64,000 nucleotides of DNA from Tubulanus polymorphus (GCF_964204645.1 NC_134030.1:16745110-16809109), one strand, 5' to 3'. Counted from the first letter of the stretch, positions 20,693 to 31,421 are shown. The notes: generated by a model not told the origin, from the sequence alone. A program made the numbers and translations.

Positions 20693-23600
20693 GAAGATGA
20701 TATATTAGAAAATAAATTAGAAGAATTAAAGGATGAAAAAGAAACATACAAATGTGATACATGTAATCAATCATTCAGTGATAAAAGATATTATAAAGAA
20801 CATTTAAAATCTATAAGTCATATTAGAAATAAGAATAATGATATTTTAGGTGAAGATTATTTTGATAATGATAACGATAAGAAACAGAAGACAATTAAAA
20901 GAATAAAAAATAAATTAAACAATAAAAGACCATACATGGAAGATGTAAGAAATTATATTAATTCATTAGATAATAAAAAAGATATAGAGATAACCGAAGC
21001 ATTTAAAAGTGATATTGGTCCAGCAGCTATCGAGTTTAAATTTCATAAAGGTAAAACATTAGAAGAAAATAAAAAACATTTAGAAAATATGAAAGAAATA
21101 ATAAAAATAATTACAAACGTAGAATATCCTAAAATAAGTATATCAGTTAAAGTAAAGTTTATAAAATCTGAAGATAAACCAATATATAATATAAATTCTC
21201 ATTCACAACATATTATATCTAAACAACATATAGATGATAAATTAAATAAATGTTATAATGAAATAAAAACTAAAATAGAAGAGAAATATTTTGAAGGATC
21301 TGGTTTAATATTTGATGAGATAATATTTATAACTTTACATGTTTATAACACAAAATATAATAAGTTAACTAAATCAAAACCAATTGATGAAAATAATTTA
21401 TCATATTATAAAGAACCAGATATTGAAGCATCAAGTTATATTAAACTACCATTTAAAACTAATGCTGTAATAAATGTACAAAATGAAGATGATAAATGTT
21501 TTCTATGGGCTATAATAAGTTGTTTACACCCAGTTGAAGATTATAATAAACATACTTATAGATTAACAAATTATAAACAATTTGAAAATAATTATAAGAT
21601 AGATAAGTATCCGGTTAGAATTAAAAATATTCCAAAAATAGAAAGAGATAATAATCTAAAAATAAATGGATTTGATTTAATTAAATTACCAAATACAAAA
21701 GGAAATAATATTAAACATTATACATTAGAACCTTTATACCTATCAAAAGATTATGATTCAAATGATGTTATAGATATACTATATTATGAGAATCATTATA
21801 TGTGGATTAAACAAATCGATTTATTTTTTAGAACAGAAAATGATCACCATAAAATATATCTATGTAGAAAATGTTTACATAGATTCAGTAATGAAAGTAC
21901 ATTATTAAATCATAAACAACTATGTGATAATCATGATTATTGTAAATTAGTTTTACCAAATGAAAAGGATAAAATATTAGAATTCAAAAAATATGATTAC
22001 AAAAATAAAGTACCATTTGTAATATATGGAGATTTTGAATCATTAAATAAAGAATTAACAGATAAAGATAGAAAAGATATATATTATAAAAGAAAGAAAT
22101 TAAATTCTAATGAAAGTGATTATTCAGATGAACCACCAATAACAAATACTATTAAAAAGATTCATCAATCAGCTGCAGCTTTCGGGTTATATATTAAATG
22201 TAATTATCCAGAACTAATTGAAAGTGAATATTATCATTATAGAAATGAAAATGTTATCAATCATTTTTGTGACTTATTAATTGAATATGAAATAAGATTT
22301 AGTAAATTATTGAATACAAATAATGAAATAATTATGACAGAAGAAGATAAAGAAGAATTTGAGTTTGCAGATAAATGTTATTATTGTGAAAAGATATTTA
22401 ATTATAAAGATAAAAAAGTAAGAGATCATGATCATTTGAATGGAAAGTTTAGAGGCGCTGCACATGAGAATTGTAACTTACAAGCTAAGAAAATTAACTT
22501 TGTACCAGTTATATTTCATAATCTATCAGGATATGATGCACATTTATTCATCAAACAGTTATGTCATAAAATAGAAGAAATCAATAATGAAATAGAAATA
22601 TTAAATTCAAATAGATCAAAAGATAAAATACCAACTTATAAATTTAGAATGTTAGCTAAAACATCTGAGAATTATATATCTTTCCAATTTGGATGCTTAA
22701 GATTTATAGATTCATATAGATTTTTAAGTAGTTCATTAGATAACTTATCAAAATCATTAGTTGATGATGAATTAAAGATATTAAAAGAATATTACCCAAA
22801 TAATGATGATTTTCAATTAATGAGATATAAAGGCGCAATTCCATATTCATTTTATAAATCACATAATGATTTTAAAATAACTGAATTATTAAAAGAACAA
22901 TTTTATGATGAATTAAAAAATGAATATGTTAAAGATGAAGTTTATAATAGAACATTGAATATTTGGAATCATTTCAAAATAGAAAATCATGGGCAATTAG
23001 TAGATTTATATTTAAAATCAGATGTATTATTATTAACCGATATATTCGAAAGGTTTAGAGATGTAAACCTAAAATATTTTAACATTGATCCTTGTCATTG
23101 TTATTCATCACCAGGATTAACATGGGATTGTGGATTAAAATTTACAGATATAAAAATGGATTTGTTAACAAATATAGATCAATTACTATTATTTGAAAAA
23201 TCTATAAGAGGAGGTGTTTCAGGTGTATTAGGTGATAGATATTTCAATGTAAATGATAATCCTGGATATAAATTATTATACATAGATGCAAATAATCTTT
23301 ATGGTTGGGCAATGATGGAACCACAACCTTATGGGATGTTTGAAATAACTGAAGTTTTACAAATTGATAAATTTGATTGGAAGAAAAGAATCCTAGATAT
23401 TGCAGATGATTCAGATATTGGTTACTTCTTCGTTGTAGATTTAGAATATCCTGAAAATATTAAATTCAAATCTAGAAATCTAGCATATTGTCCCGAACAT
23501 AAAACTGTTAAACATGAAGAATTATCAAATTATCAAAAAAGAATTAAACCCGATAATCATATTCATACTGAAAAGTTAATGGTAACTCAAGAAGATAAAT

Positions 23601-24610
23601 ATAATTACGTTGTGCATTATAGAATGTTGAAGTTTTATTTGAATCAAGGAATGATATTAAAAAAAGTACATAGATATATTTCATTCAGTCAATCTAAATG
23701 GTTAGAAAAATATATAGATTTTAATACTACACAGAGAACTAAATCTAAAACTGATTTTGAAAAAGATTTTTTTAAGTTAATGAACAATGCGTTCTATGGT
23801 AAGACTTGTGAAAACATAAGAAATAGAAATGATATTGAGTTAGTTAGTAATGGTAAAAGGATAAGGCATTTACAATCATATCCTAAGTTCATTGGTAACA
23901 GAATATTTGATGAAAATTTAGCTGCAGTTAAGATGAAGAGAACTTCAATGAAGTTCAATAAACCTATTTATGTTGGTGCTGCAGTTCTAGAAATTTCAAA
24001 ATTCCTAATGTATAAATTTTACTATAACATATTACAACCCCATTTTGGAGAAAAACACATAGAAATTCTATACTTTGATACTGACAGTTACATATTAAAG
24101 ATAAAAACTGATAACATAACAGATGATTTAAAAACATTAAAACATCATTTTGATTTAAGTAACTATCCTAAAGATCATGAATTGTTTAGCAATGATAATA
24201 AAAAAGTTCCAGGGAAGTTTAAGGATGAATTAGGTGGTGAAGAAATGATAGAGTTCATTGGTATTAGATCTAAAATGTATTCATATAAAACTAAAACTCA
24301 TGAAGCTAAAAAGTTAAAAGGAATTACCAAAAGCGTTGTTGAAAAGAATATTCATTTTAAAGATTACATCAATTGTATATTTAATGAAGAAGTTAGAAAA
24401 CATAAGATGAAATGTTTAAGATCTGAAGATCATGAAATGTATATTGAAGAAATAGAGAAGATAAGTCTAAACCCATTTGATGATAAAAGATATATTTTAG
24501 ATGATGGAATCCACACAGTCGCCTATGGTTGCAATTTAGATGAATATATAAAATTCAAAAGAGAAGAAACAAAAGAAAATGAGATTATGAAAAGGATTCT
24601 AGCGTGTTAA
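20579..24610 (+). CDS. polB: Protein-primed family B DNA polymerase
   Basis: 1343 residues, fully open. It replicates the linear element genome (family knowledge). In order: C2H2-type fingers at C8/C11/H23/H29 and C59/C62/H75/H81; a block with CFLWAIISCLHP (from residue 307) typical of Polinton polymerases; a third finger from C429; exonuclease I D485-F-E487; an embedded endonuclease-VII-like zinc motif C600-x2-C603...DHDH...H629-x2-C632; exonuclease II N648-LSGYD653; exonuclease III Y811-x3-D815; polymerase motif A D903-ANNLYG; motif B near N1070-AFYG; motif C D1167-T-D1169; and K1232-M-Y. All catalytic acids are present. The first 38 codons lie inside the terminal repeat. Start context is TATTAAAATGG, not the TAAATG seen at most other genes, so it may be expressed at a different time (inference). 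Confidence 0.95.
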   Translation: MEANKYYCPTCNIDIDKSQKARHNKTTTHLENRLKLEYEDDILENKLEELKDEKETYKCDTCNQSFSDKRYYKEHLKSISHIRNKNNDILGEDYFDNDNDKKQKTIKRIKNKLNNKRPYMEDVRNYINSLDNKKDIEITEAFKSDIGPAAIEFKFHKGKTLEENKKHLENMKEIIKIITNVEYPKISISVKVKFIKSEDKPIYNINSHSQHIISKQHIDDKLNKCYNEIKTKIEEKYFEGSGLIFDEIIFITLHVYNTKYNKLTKSKPIDENNLSYYKEPDIEASSYIKLPFKTNAVINVQNEDDKCFLWAIISCLHPVEDYNKHTYRLTNYKQFENNYKIDKYPVRIKNIPKIERDNNLKINGFDLIKLPNTKGNNIKHYTLEPLYLSKDYDSNDVIDILYYENHYMWIKQIDLFFRTENDHHKIYLCRKCLHRFSNESTLLNHKQLCDNHDYCKLVLPNEKDKILEFKKYDYKNKVPFVIYGDFESLNKELTDKDRKDIYYKRKKLNSNESDYSDEPPITNTIKKIHQSAAAFGLYIKCNYPELIESEYYHYRNENVINHFCDLLIEYEIRFSKLLNTNNEIIMTEEDKEEFEFADKCYYCEKIFNYKDKKVRDHDHLNGKFRGAAHENCNLQAKKINFVPVIFHNLSGYDAHLFIKQLCHKIEEINNEIEILNSNRSKDKIPTYKFRMLAKTSENYISFQFGCLRFIDSYRFLSSSLDNLSKSLVDDELKILKEYYPNNDDFQLMRYKGAIPYSFYKSHNDFKITELLKEQFYDELKNEYVKDEVYNRTLNIWNHFKIENHGQLVDLYLKSDVLLLTDIFERFRDVNLKYFNIDPCHCYSSPGLTWDCGLKFTDIKMDLLTNIDQLLLFEKSIRGGVSGVLGDRYFNVNDNPGYKLLYIDANNLYGWAMMEPQPYGMFEITEVLQIDKFDWKKRILDIADDSDIGYFFVVDLEYPENIKFKSRNLAYCPEHKTVKHEELSNYQKRIKPDNHIHTEKLMVTQEDKYNYVVHYRMLKFYLNQGMILKKVHRYISFSQSKWLEKYIDFNTTQRTKSKTDFEKDFFKLMNNAFYGKTCENIRNRNDIELVSNGKRIRHLQSYPKFIGNRIFDENLAAVKMKRTSMKFNKPIYVGAAVLEISKFLMYKFYYNILQPHFGEKHIEILYFDTDSYILKIKTDNITDDLKTLKHHFDLSNYPKDHELFSNDNKKVPGKFKDELGGEEMIEFIGIRSKMYSYKTKTHEAKKLKGITKSVVEKNIHFKDYINCIFNEEVRKHKMKCLRSEDHEMYIEEIEKISLNPFDDKRYILDDGIHTVAYGCNLDEYIKFKREETKENEIMKRILAC

Positions 24611-24639
24611 TCAAATTTCAATAAAAATTTGTATAATAA

Positions 24640-24981
24640 ATGGAGAGTAAACAAGTACACAGTGAATTCTTAGATAGAATTAAAGATACTTCAAGCGTCA
24701 AATCTGTAGATTATAAATTTAAAAAACTAACTGAGTTAACAATTCACAAGAAATATTTAATTACTAACATTGAAACAATTACTAATAAATATGGAGATAA
24801 ATTAGTAATTCATTTAGAATATGAAGGATTAAAAGGAAATACACATAAATTCAGAACTTATTTACCAGATAGATTTCATAGATTATCAAGTGAAGATCTA
24901 GAAGAATTATATTCTGGTGATTTCTATTTCGTATACAAAGGTAAGAATGAAAAAGGGCACCATGAAATAGATTTCGAATAA
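24640..24981 (+). CDS. Small conserved Polinton protein, OB-fold-like
   Basis: 113 residues. A pattern of alternating strands (YLITNIETITNKYGDKLVIHLEYEG), then LPDRFHRLSSEDLEEL and an acidic end, is like small proteins that follow PolB in other Polinton-type elements. The fold impression is OB-like, which would fit single-strand DNA binding; this is inference, with no catalytic motif seen. Starts in AATAAATGG, 30 bases after the PolB stop, so it is probably co-expressed. The two other copies in the window are broken (19512, 11994); this one is intact. Confidence 0.6.
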   Translation: MESKQVHSEFLDRIKDTSSVKSVDYKFKKLTELTIHKKYLITNIETITNKYGDKLVIHLEYEGLKGNTHKFRTYLPDRFHRLSSEDLEELYSGDFYFVYKGKNEKGHHEIDFE

Positions 24982-24998
24982 GAAAATATATAAAATAA

Positions 24999-25754
24999 AT
25001 GGTGGAATTAAAAGAATATAGAATATTTGTTGATTCTAGAAAACTTACAAATTATAAATCACATAATTTACTAGTACAATTAGACAGAGAATTCAAAAAT
25101 TGTGTTGATTTAAAATTAGTAAATATAAGTTTATGTAATTCTTTTTATAATATATCGGATAAAACTTTTGAACATAGAGGGTTTATGATTTATATGAGAA
25201 ATAAAGATAAATGGTTTCATATATTTTTAAAACCAGGATTATATAATTTAGAATCATTAGCGCAGGAAATTAATAGAAGAGCTCGGTTGAAAATCGGGGG
25301 CACTTCTTTATTTGAAATTAAATTTAATAAAATTGATAGTACTAATAAAATTAGAATAAAGATATCTAATGAACAACATAAATTTATGGTAAACAAACCA
25401 CTGGCTAAAATGTTAGGAATTAAACCACTTACAGTTACTGGAAACGCAGAAGGCAGCTCAAATATAATACCTTTTACACATTTTTATATTTATTGCAATT
25501 TAATCGAGCCTACAAAAACTTTCGAAGCAACTAAAGAAACAATTTGTAGTTCTAGTATACTAAATATTTTACCGCTAAAAAATGTTAAACAATTTGGAAC
25601 TCAAATAAATTATAATTTAACAGAATGTGATTTTTAACCATGCATTCCTAAATTTAATAATTTTAAATTAGAAATAAGAAATCATAATGGATACTTAATT
25701 GATTTGAATAACTTTCCTGTGATATATCAATTAGTTATAAGATGTAAAGAGTAA
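24999..25754 (+). pseudogene. Minor capsid (penton-like) protein with premature stop
   Basis: Homologue of the intact 252-residue gene at 18736-19494. The frame is open for 212 codons and meets TAA at 25635-25637, where the intact copy has a Lys codon after CDF. The same frame then stays open to the expected stop at 25752-25754, so the lesion is one nonsense change and looks recent. The lost part holds the final strands of the predicted jelly roll, so the short product is unlikely to assemble. Start context AAATAAATGG. Confidence 0.75.
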
Positions 25755-25770
25755 TTTTTCACCTATATAA

Positions 25771-26148
25771 ATGAATATAACTGTTGGACCGAGTATATGT
25801 TTTGGATTTGATTTTAAACGTGAGAAAGAAATGAAATTTAATATTAATGATGTAATAACACATATCAAAAATACTGCATTTTCTAATGAAACAACATTTG
25901 AGTATGAAACAACAATAGATAAAGAAACTTTAAATGTAGAAAAGATTACTAATTTAATTAGAGAATCTTTAAGATTTTATGAATTAGATGAAGATTTTAT
26001 CATAGATGATATTAAAAAAATACTAATTGAAATATATACAAATGAAACTAGTAATAAAATAAATGTTGAATTAATCATCACTAAGTTAACTAAATATTTT
26101 GATGATAGTATTTTTTTAATAAATAAATTAGTGATAATAAGTGGATAA
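25771..26148 (+). CDS. Conserved Polinton protein (104-125 aa), 3' end shifted
   Basis: Begins with the invariant MNITVGPSICFGFDF block. It is longer in the middle than the copy at 10888, with an extra FEYETTIDKETL stretch. A one-base loss in the T-run near 26115 changes the end: the expected stop is passed and about ten foreign codons are added, overlapping the start of the next gene. Function unknown; position next to the minor capsid gene suggests a structural or assembly role. Start context TATATAAATG. Confidence 0.55.
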   Translation: MNITVGPSICFGFDFKREKEMKFNINDVITHIKNTAFSNETTFEYETTIDKETLNVEKITNLIRESLRFYELDEDFIIDDIKKILIEIYTNETSNKINVELIITKLTKYFDDSIFLINKLVIISG

Positions 26149-26348
26149 TAACTGGATTATATAATGGCGCATTACTATCAGTTGGAACGGTTGGTTATTC
26201 AATGGTATTAAAAAAAGTATTCAAAATGGGAAGTGTTAATGTTGATAGATTTGATATAAATGATATTTTAAAGTTAACATTAGCAGTTACTTTATCTAAT
26301 TTAACTATTGATTATTTGGAAAAACAAAAATATATTCCTCCCATATAA
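26127..26348 (+). pseudogene. 73-aa membrane protein gene with lost start codon
   Basis: All 73 codons match the intact copy at 18168-18389, but the first codon is ATT instead of ATG and an in-frame TAA lies just upstream. The AAATAA part of the start motif is still there. It might start at the internal ATG of the YSMVLKK stretch, or not be made at all. Confidence 0.7.
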
Positions 26349-26359
26349 ATGCATAATTT

Positions 26360-26376
26360 TTTTGTTAAATAAATGG
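26360..26376 (+). promoter_or_regulatory. TAAATG start motif (one of about twelve in the inner element)
   Basis: Representative site GTTAAATAAATGG. The ATG is the end of the motif, as in poxvirus late promoters (TAAATG). Similar contexts, (A/T)ATAAATGR or TAATAAATGG, precede the genes at 24640, 24999, 25771, 26815, 27267, 28672 (GTAAATGG), 30150 and 31454 on the plus strand, and 33182, 34650, 35245 and 37691 on the minus strand. PolB (20579) and the 242-aa gene (36678) have TTAAAATGG instead. Confidence 0.5.
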
Positions 26377-26795
26377 CTTCTGCAATTATAACTATTATAG
26401 GATCGGCAATTGTTAACGCTTTAGCATTTACTGGTGGTGGTTATTTATTTAAACATATTGATAAAAATAGTTCATTAGGAGAACAAAGAAGACATAACTT
26501 AGCGTTAGAGAAATACAATAAAGCTGCAGAAGAATATAGAGAAAAGAGACAAAACTATACGGATTACATCAATAAAGAATTATATGATCAGAAGATTTCA
26601 CATAGAGATTTTCAATCAGTTGATGATGCAATGAGTTTATATAACACAGTAACAAATAAAGAAAAATTACATCTATACAAACCTAAATTATCAGATTATT
26701 ATACCCCAAGTAAAGAACAACAGAAATATGAAATAATATGGATTTTAGGTGGAACTGTTATTGTTATATTTGTTGCTTATAAGTTTACTAATTAG
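26373..26795 (+). CDS. Membrane-anchored coiled-coil protein, 140 aa
   Basis: N-terminal hydrophobic segment at residues 4-27 (ASAIITIIGSAIVNALAFTG), a charged helical middle (RRHNLALEKYNKAAEEYREK) and a second hydrophobic segment at about 118-137 (IIWILGGTVIVIFVAYKF). Proteins of this layout recur in Polinton-like elements of aquatic animals (from memory of the family); none has a function known to me. A virion membrane or core role is inference. Start context GTTAAATAAATGG. This copy is complete; the copies at 17723 and 10220 are broken. Confidence 0.65.
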   Translation: MASAIITIIGSAIVNALAFTGGGYLFKHIDKNSSLGEQRRHNLALEKYNKAAEEYREKRQNYTDYINKELYDQKISHRDFQSVDDAMSLYNTVTNKEKLHLYKPKLSDYYTPSKEQQKYEIIWILGGTVIVIFVAYKFTN

Positions 26796-26814
26796 TAATT
26801 TTTATTCTAAATAA

Positions 26815-27249
26815 ATGGAAGATAAAGTTGATAATATTGATATTATTCCTCATGATATAAATAAAACTAAATTAAAAACATATTTAGAAAAACAAATATT
26901 AGAATTTGAAAGTGACTTAAAGATAAAAAAGAAAAAATATTTAAAAAGTAAAATTATATATTATTTGATTATAAGTGGTTCGGTTACAATTAGTTCTGTA
27001 ATAACATTTTTAGCAATATTCAGTCCATTAACACCATTAGCTATATCAATTGGTGTATTAGGATTAAGTTCAAGTGTTTTAACTGGTATAAGTTCAAAAT
27101 TAAATATAAAAAGTAATAAAGAAAAAATTAAAACTAATATAAAAGAAATTAATAAATTGAAGAATACACTAGATTATATAATAAGTTTAAATGGTCATAT
27201 AACAGTTGAAGAACAAGATAAATTATTAAAAGAATTAATAAATTATTAA
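26815..27249 (+). CDS. Two-helix membrane protein with coiled coil, 144 aa
   Basis: A charged N-terminal coiled-coil (residues 15-42, rich in Glu/Lys), two adjacent membrane segments (about 43-66 and 70-92, with SPLTPLA between them), then a second charged helix ending ITVEEQDKLLKELINY. The hairpin-in-membrane layout is clear from the sequence; the function is unknown. It is intact here and broken in the other two copies. Start context CTAAATAAATGG, 19 bases after the previous stop. Confidence 0.65.
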   Translation: MEDKVDNIDIIPHDINKTKLKTYLEKQILEFESDLKIKKKKYLKSKIIYYLIISGSVTISSVITFLAIFSPLTPLAISIGVLGLSSSVLTGISSKLNIKSNKEKIKTNIKEINKLKNTLDYIISLNGHITVEEQDKLLKELINY

Positions 27250-27266
27250 TTTTTTTAATTATATAA

Positions 27267-28656
27267 ATGGTAGATAGTTTTCCAAAAGCTTTCCGATATA
27301 ATAAATCAATTAAATATAATATTCCAGCAATAGATTTTAATAAAGATATTACATATAGAAATGAAGTTTTAGATTCATTAATTGATTTATATATTTATGT
27401 TACTGAAACTAATAATTTTAATGCAAAGATGGAAAATATATTTCATGTATATTTAATTAATTTTAAAAAATTGGAAGATGAAAAACAATGGTTATTAAAA
27501 TCTAATATGAAGTATTGGCAGAATTAAATTAAATTTTGCTGTTTATTGTGCAACAACAGGATGTGGAATTAGTTGGAATGATCATTTGAATAATTCTAAA
27601 TATAAATTAATTCAAAGTTTATTTAGATTTCATACATACTTTCAAATAAGAATAATATTAAATGAATTAGAGTGCGCTTTACCAGGATCTAGGTATTTCA
27701 AAGAATTAGATAATAATATAAATTTATCTAAGTTTTATAAGATTTGTAATGAATTTAATATAGATATAAATAATTCTGATTTTAGAACAAAAATTGGAAC
27801 AATAAGATCACTTCCTTGCCCTAAAAAGATTGCAGAATATTGTGCACTTCCCATACCATCTAATAGTTTTTATAATATCTATAATAATAAATTAGGTTAT
27901 GGTAAAATAGAAACAAAGGATTTAGAAACATTAAATTTTAATAAATTACCGAAATTTTATGATAATTTAAAACAAGAAAACAATAATGGTTGGGTTTATT
28001 TTATTTTAGAAAATAGTGAAGGTTTTACTAAATCAGGTATAGAAAGAATAAATCAATCTATTAGAACTTATTTGATATGTATTTTAGGTGCGCAAGTTGA
28101 AACAAGATCACCGATAATTGGAAATTTGAATACATCATTCGATACACAAAAACAGTTTAAAGTATTATTTGAAGATTCAATTCATAATGATAAAAATAGA
28201 TCGATTCCAGAAAACAATATAAGATATCAAAATTATTTAGATAAATCTCATGTAAGACTTAATTATTGTATAGGCCCTAATCTATTAATTATTTCTAATG
28301 ATTTAGTATTGAAGATGGGAAATATAATTGGTTATAATAATCTAATTAAAACTGCAACAATAAATAATTCATTTGGATTGAATGATATAAATAAAAAGAT
28401 TATTACTGCTCCAAAATTAATGGAAGGTGAAAAAAATAAAAAACACATTCAATCAACTGAAACTAAAACTAAGAATATTAAATTAAATAATGATTCCAAA
28501 ATAAAAGATTACAATACATCAGAAAATAATAGAACTGATAAAATTCAACATGATATAATTAAACTAAATGATGATAATAAATCCCATGAAAATACTAAAT
28601 TAGCTATAACTTGTATAGGAATTGTAATCGGAGGAATATTATATTTTAAATTTTAA
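27267..28656 (+). pseudogene. Conserved Polinton protein of ~460 aa, frameshifted
   Basis: Two open segments, 27267-27527 and one continuing from about 27532 to 28656, are one gene. A one-base insertion near 27525, after the KYWQN codons, shifts the frame; the third copy at about 9520 keeps the original reading. The protein has a helical N-terminal half, a Cys-containing block (FAVYCATTGCGISWNDHLN), a central region (GWVYFILENSEGFTKSGIERINQS) and a C-terminal Lys/Asn-rich tail ending in one membrane helix (AITCIGIVIGGILYF). A similar NFAVYCAT-type block occurs in other Polinton proteins that I recall. Function unknown; its place before the capsid gene suggests a virion component. Confidence 0.65.
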
Positions 28657-28671
28657 TTTTTTATTATGTAA

Positions 28672-30129
28672 ATGGAAGTAGAAGGTGTAGAAGATTATGA
28701 AATGGGAGAAATGGGAAATAATAATGAAGGATATATTGATGATGAACCACAACCTGATTTTAATGAAACTAATATTGATAATAATGATGAATCAGCATAT
28801 AATTCTAATTTAGCAGATAGTGGTTCTAAAGGCCCATCAACAGATGAATTTGATAGAAGAACTAGATCGAGAATAAATCCTGAAAATGAAAATCCAGATT
28901 TAGTAAAACAAAATTTAGAATATAATGAATATATTTATAATTTCAAACCTATATTTGAAAAATCTGGATATAATATCAATGTTAGAGGCGCTAGACTTTT
29001 AGTACAAGAATTAAAGTTTTTAGATGGTGAATATTATTATCGTTTGAAAGATGATTATTATATTGATATCTCTTATAAAAAACAAGAAAAAATATTAGCA
29101 GAATCAACTTTGCTTAAGTTAGACCTATCTAGAATTAAAAGAATAAGAAATAGTAATGAACCAGAAGATGTAACACAAGAAGAAATTATTAAAAATGAAA
29201 GAGTATTTAAACAAAGAATTAATGAATTATTTGAAACAATCGATAATAATTTAGAAACAGAAACAACTTCTGAACAGAATATAACTTCCAAAACTAGTAA
29301 ACTTAAATCAAATAAAGTTCCAATTGAAAAACTTTTACCGAATGGGTTACTTGATGCAACAGATCAAGAATTAGAAGATTTAGATATATTTTCTGATAAA
29401 GCAATTAGAGAAATTATTAGTATAAGACTTGCATCTGATAAAATTGCGCATGATAAAAGTATAAGAGATTTTAAAATTAGAACTTTAGAAAAAGAATTAA
29501 CTGATAAAAATAAAGAAATAGAACAATTAAAATTAGATAGAGATAATAAAGTTATTGAAGAAATTGAATTTAAAAAAAGAAATGCATATTTAGAAAAAGA
29601 AAAAGATGATTTAGAATATAACATAGAATTACAAAAAGAAGAAATTAAATTATTATTAAAATCATATGATTATAATATTAATAGATTAAAAGTTATTTTT
29701 AAAGATTTGTTGATTAAACCAAATTCTGAAATATCATTAAAAGATAGAATAAAGTTATTATTTAAATTAGAAGGAATAACAATTCTTTCAATTCTAACAT
29801 CTGTAACTATGTTATTTACAACAATTGGTTTAGCAATATCAAATGCTTTAAAATCTACTCCTACTCCCAATAAACCAGATAAACCTCCAGGTAATAATTC
29901 TATACAAGATAAAGTTAAAGATGGTTTAAAGAAATTAGCAAAATATTTATGGGAACTATCAAAGAAATCTGCTGCAGCTTTACCAGGAGTTATTGCTTCA
30001 ATTGTTGGTTTTATATTGAAATCTGCAGGAAACATTATTAACTTTGCTGCTGAACATATTATTTTATTTTTAATTACGGTTGTAAGTGCTATTATATTTG
30101 GGTTAGTGAATATGATAAAAAATAAATAA
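28672..30129 (+). CDS. Long coiled-coil, three-helix membrane protein, 485 aa
   Basis: Residues 1-60 are acidic and disordered-looking. Residues 60-110 hold the block STDEFDRRTRSRINPENEN. Residues 255-335 form a strong coiled coil (repeated Glu/Lys heptads). Three membrane segments follow at about 369-392, 435-460 and 462-482, with a Pro-rich linker (TPTPNKPDKPPGN) after the first. The layout resembles a membrane-remodelling or spike-anchor protein, but I recognise no family beyond similar Polinton proteins. Start context ATGTAAATGG. It immediately precedes the major capsid gene. Confidence 0.65.
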   Translation: MEVEGVEDYEMGEMGNNNEGYIDDEPQPDFNETNIDNNDESAYNSNLADSGSKGPSTDEFDRRTRSRINPENENPDLVKQNLEYNEYIYNFKPIFEKSGYNINVRGARLLVQELKFLDGEYYYRLKDDYYIDISYKKQEKILAESTLLKLDLSRIKRIRNSNEPEDVTQEEIIKNERVFKQRINELFETIDNNLETETTSEQNITSKTSKLKSNKVPIEKLLPNGLLDATDQELEDLDIFSDKAIREIISIRLASDKIAHDKSIRDFKIRTLEKELTDKNKEIEQLKLDRDNKVIEEIEFKKRNAYLEKEKDDLEYNIELQKEEIKLLLKSYDYNINRLKVIFKDLLIKPNSEISLKDRIKLLFKLEGITILSILTSVTMLFTTIGLAISNALKSTPTPNKPDKPPGNNSIQDKVKDGLKKLAKYLWELSKKSAAALPGVIASIVGFILKSAGNIINFAAEHIILFLITVVSAIIFGLVNMIKNK

Positions 30130-30149
30130 TCAAATTTTTTGTTAAATAA

Positions 30150-31421
30150 ATGAGTGGGAATTATATCAATCCTTCTTCGAATTCTAGAATATCTAATGCT
30201 ATTAAAGCAGAAAGATCCCATCATATAATTACTCATAACCCTTCTAATATTAATCCCGATGAAACTTTATACGTTAGAATCCCTAGATTAACACAAAATA
30301 CTTTTTACGTTCCAAATAGTATCTATTTATCAGCCGATATAAAAGTAATCGGTAATAATAATAATTATGTTGTTGATAATGTTGGAAGATATTTGATTAA
30401 AAAGTTAACAATAAAGATTGGTCCGGAAACAGTTTTCTCATTAGATGATTATAATTTATTTATGCATTATAAAGATTTATGGTTAACTAAAGAAAATAGA
30501 AATAATATGATATTTCAGGGTATTCAATCAGAAAACCAAAATAAATTAAGATCAGATAAAAAAAAAATAAATTAAGATCAAGCTAATAGCGCAATATTAA
30601 CTAATGATGTAGATAAATTGATAAAAAGTATATATGGAAGCAAATATAAAATTCCATTAGACTTTGAATTGATAAATAATAATGCACCTTTATATAAATA
30701 CGCAATTCAAGAAGATATTATATTTGAGATAACATTTGCTCCTGTAAATGAAATTGTATTATCTAGCGTTAATAAAGATATGAGTTATAAATTATCGAAT
30801 ATATGTTTAGAATATGACACAGTAACTGATGAAAATATTTCAAGTATAATTCAAACCCAATACAATCAAGGGTTTTCATTATTATATGATTATATTGATA
30901 AATTTAAAACTGTAACTATTAATGCAAATGATGAAATAATTAATGAAAATATTAACTTTCCTGGAAGATCTATTAAAGGTATATTAATATTTTTTACTAT
31001 TGGAACGTATACTAATGGCGCAATAAATGTTGACAATTATTATAATCCTGAAATAACAAAAGTAGAAATAACTATCGAAGGTATAGCAAATAAAATATTT
31101 TGTCAAGGAATGAGAATGATTGATCAATGGGTAGAAATTAAAAAACATTTTATGAATGAAAAAATAAAATCATTTGAAAATTGCAACATTAATCAAATTG
31201 ATTATTATACCGGCAATAAATATGCATTATGGTTAGATTTTAGAACAACTGAAGATAATTCATTACATGGTTCTGGAAAAAAACTACAGAACACTAAAGA
31301 TGGAATACAATTATTCATGAAAGAGAATAAAGGAATCAAAAATTTTAAAATGCACATTTATATTATATCTGACGCACAATTAAATATTGTAAATTCACAA
31401 TTAGATAGTGTTATGTATTAA
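30150..31421 (+). pseudogene. Double-jelly-roll major capsid protein with an internal stop
   Basis: The frame covers 424 codons including the final stop, with one internal TAA at 30573-30575. Features typical of the Polinton/adintovirus hexon-like capsid are present: ETLYVRIPRLTQNTFYVPNS near the start, VGRYLIKKLTIKIG, LDDYNLFMHYKDLWLTKENR, and later NFPGRSIKGILIFF and a C-terminal QWVEIKKHF. The stop lies in a short in-frame insertion of 21 bases that partly duplicates the preceding AATTAAGATCA stretch. Both halves are otherwise well kept, so the lesion looks young. No other copy of this gene is in the window. Start context GTTAAATAAATGAG. Confidence 0.75.

Noticed and set aside
29073-30236. 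Long open frames on the minus strand opposite the 485-aa gene
   Set aside because: They are low-complexity Leu/Ile/Ser/Phe readings that arise from the reverse complement of an A+T-rich gene and have no motif.
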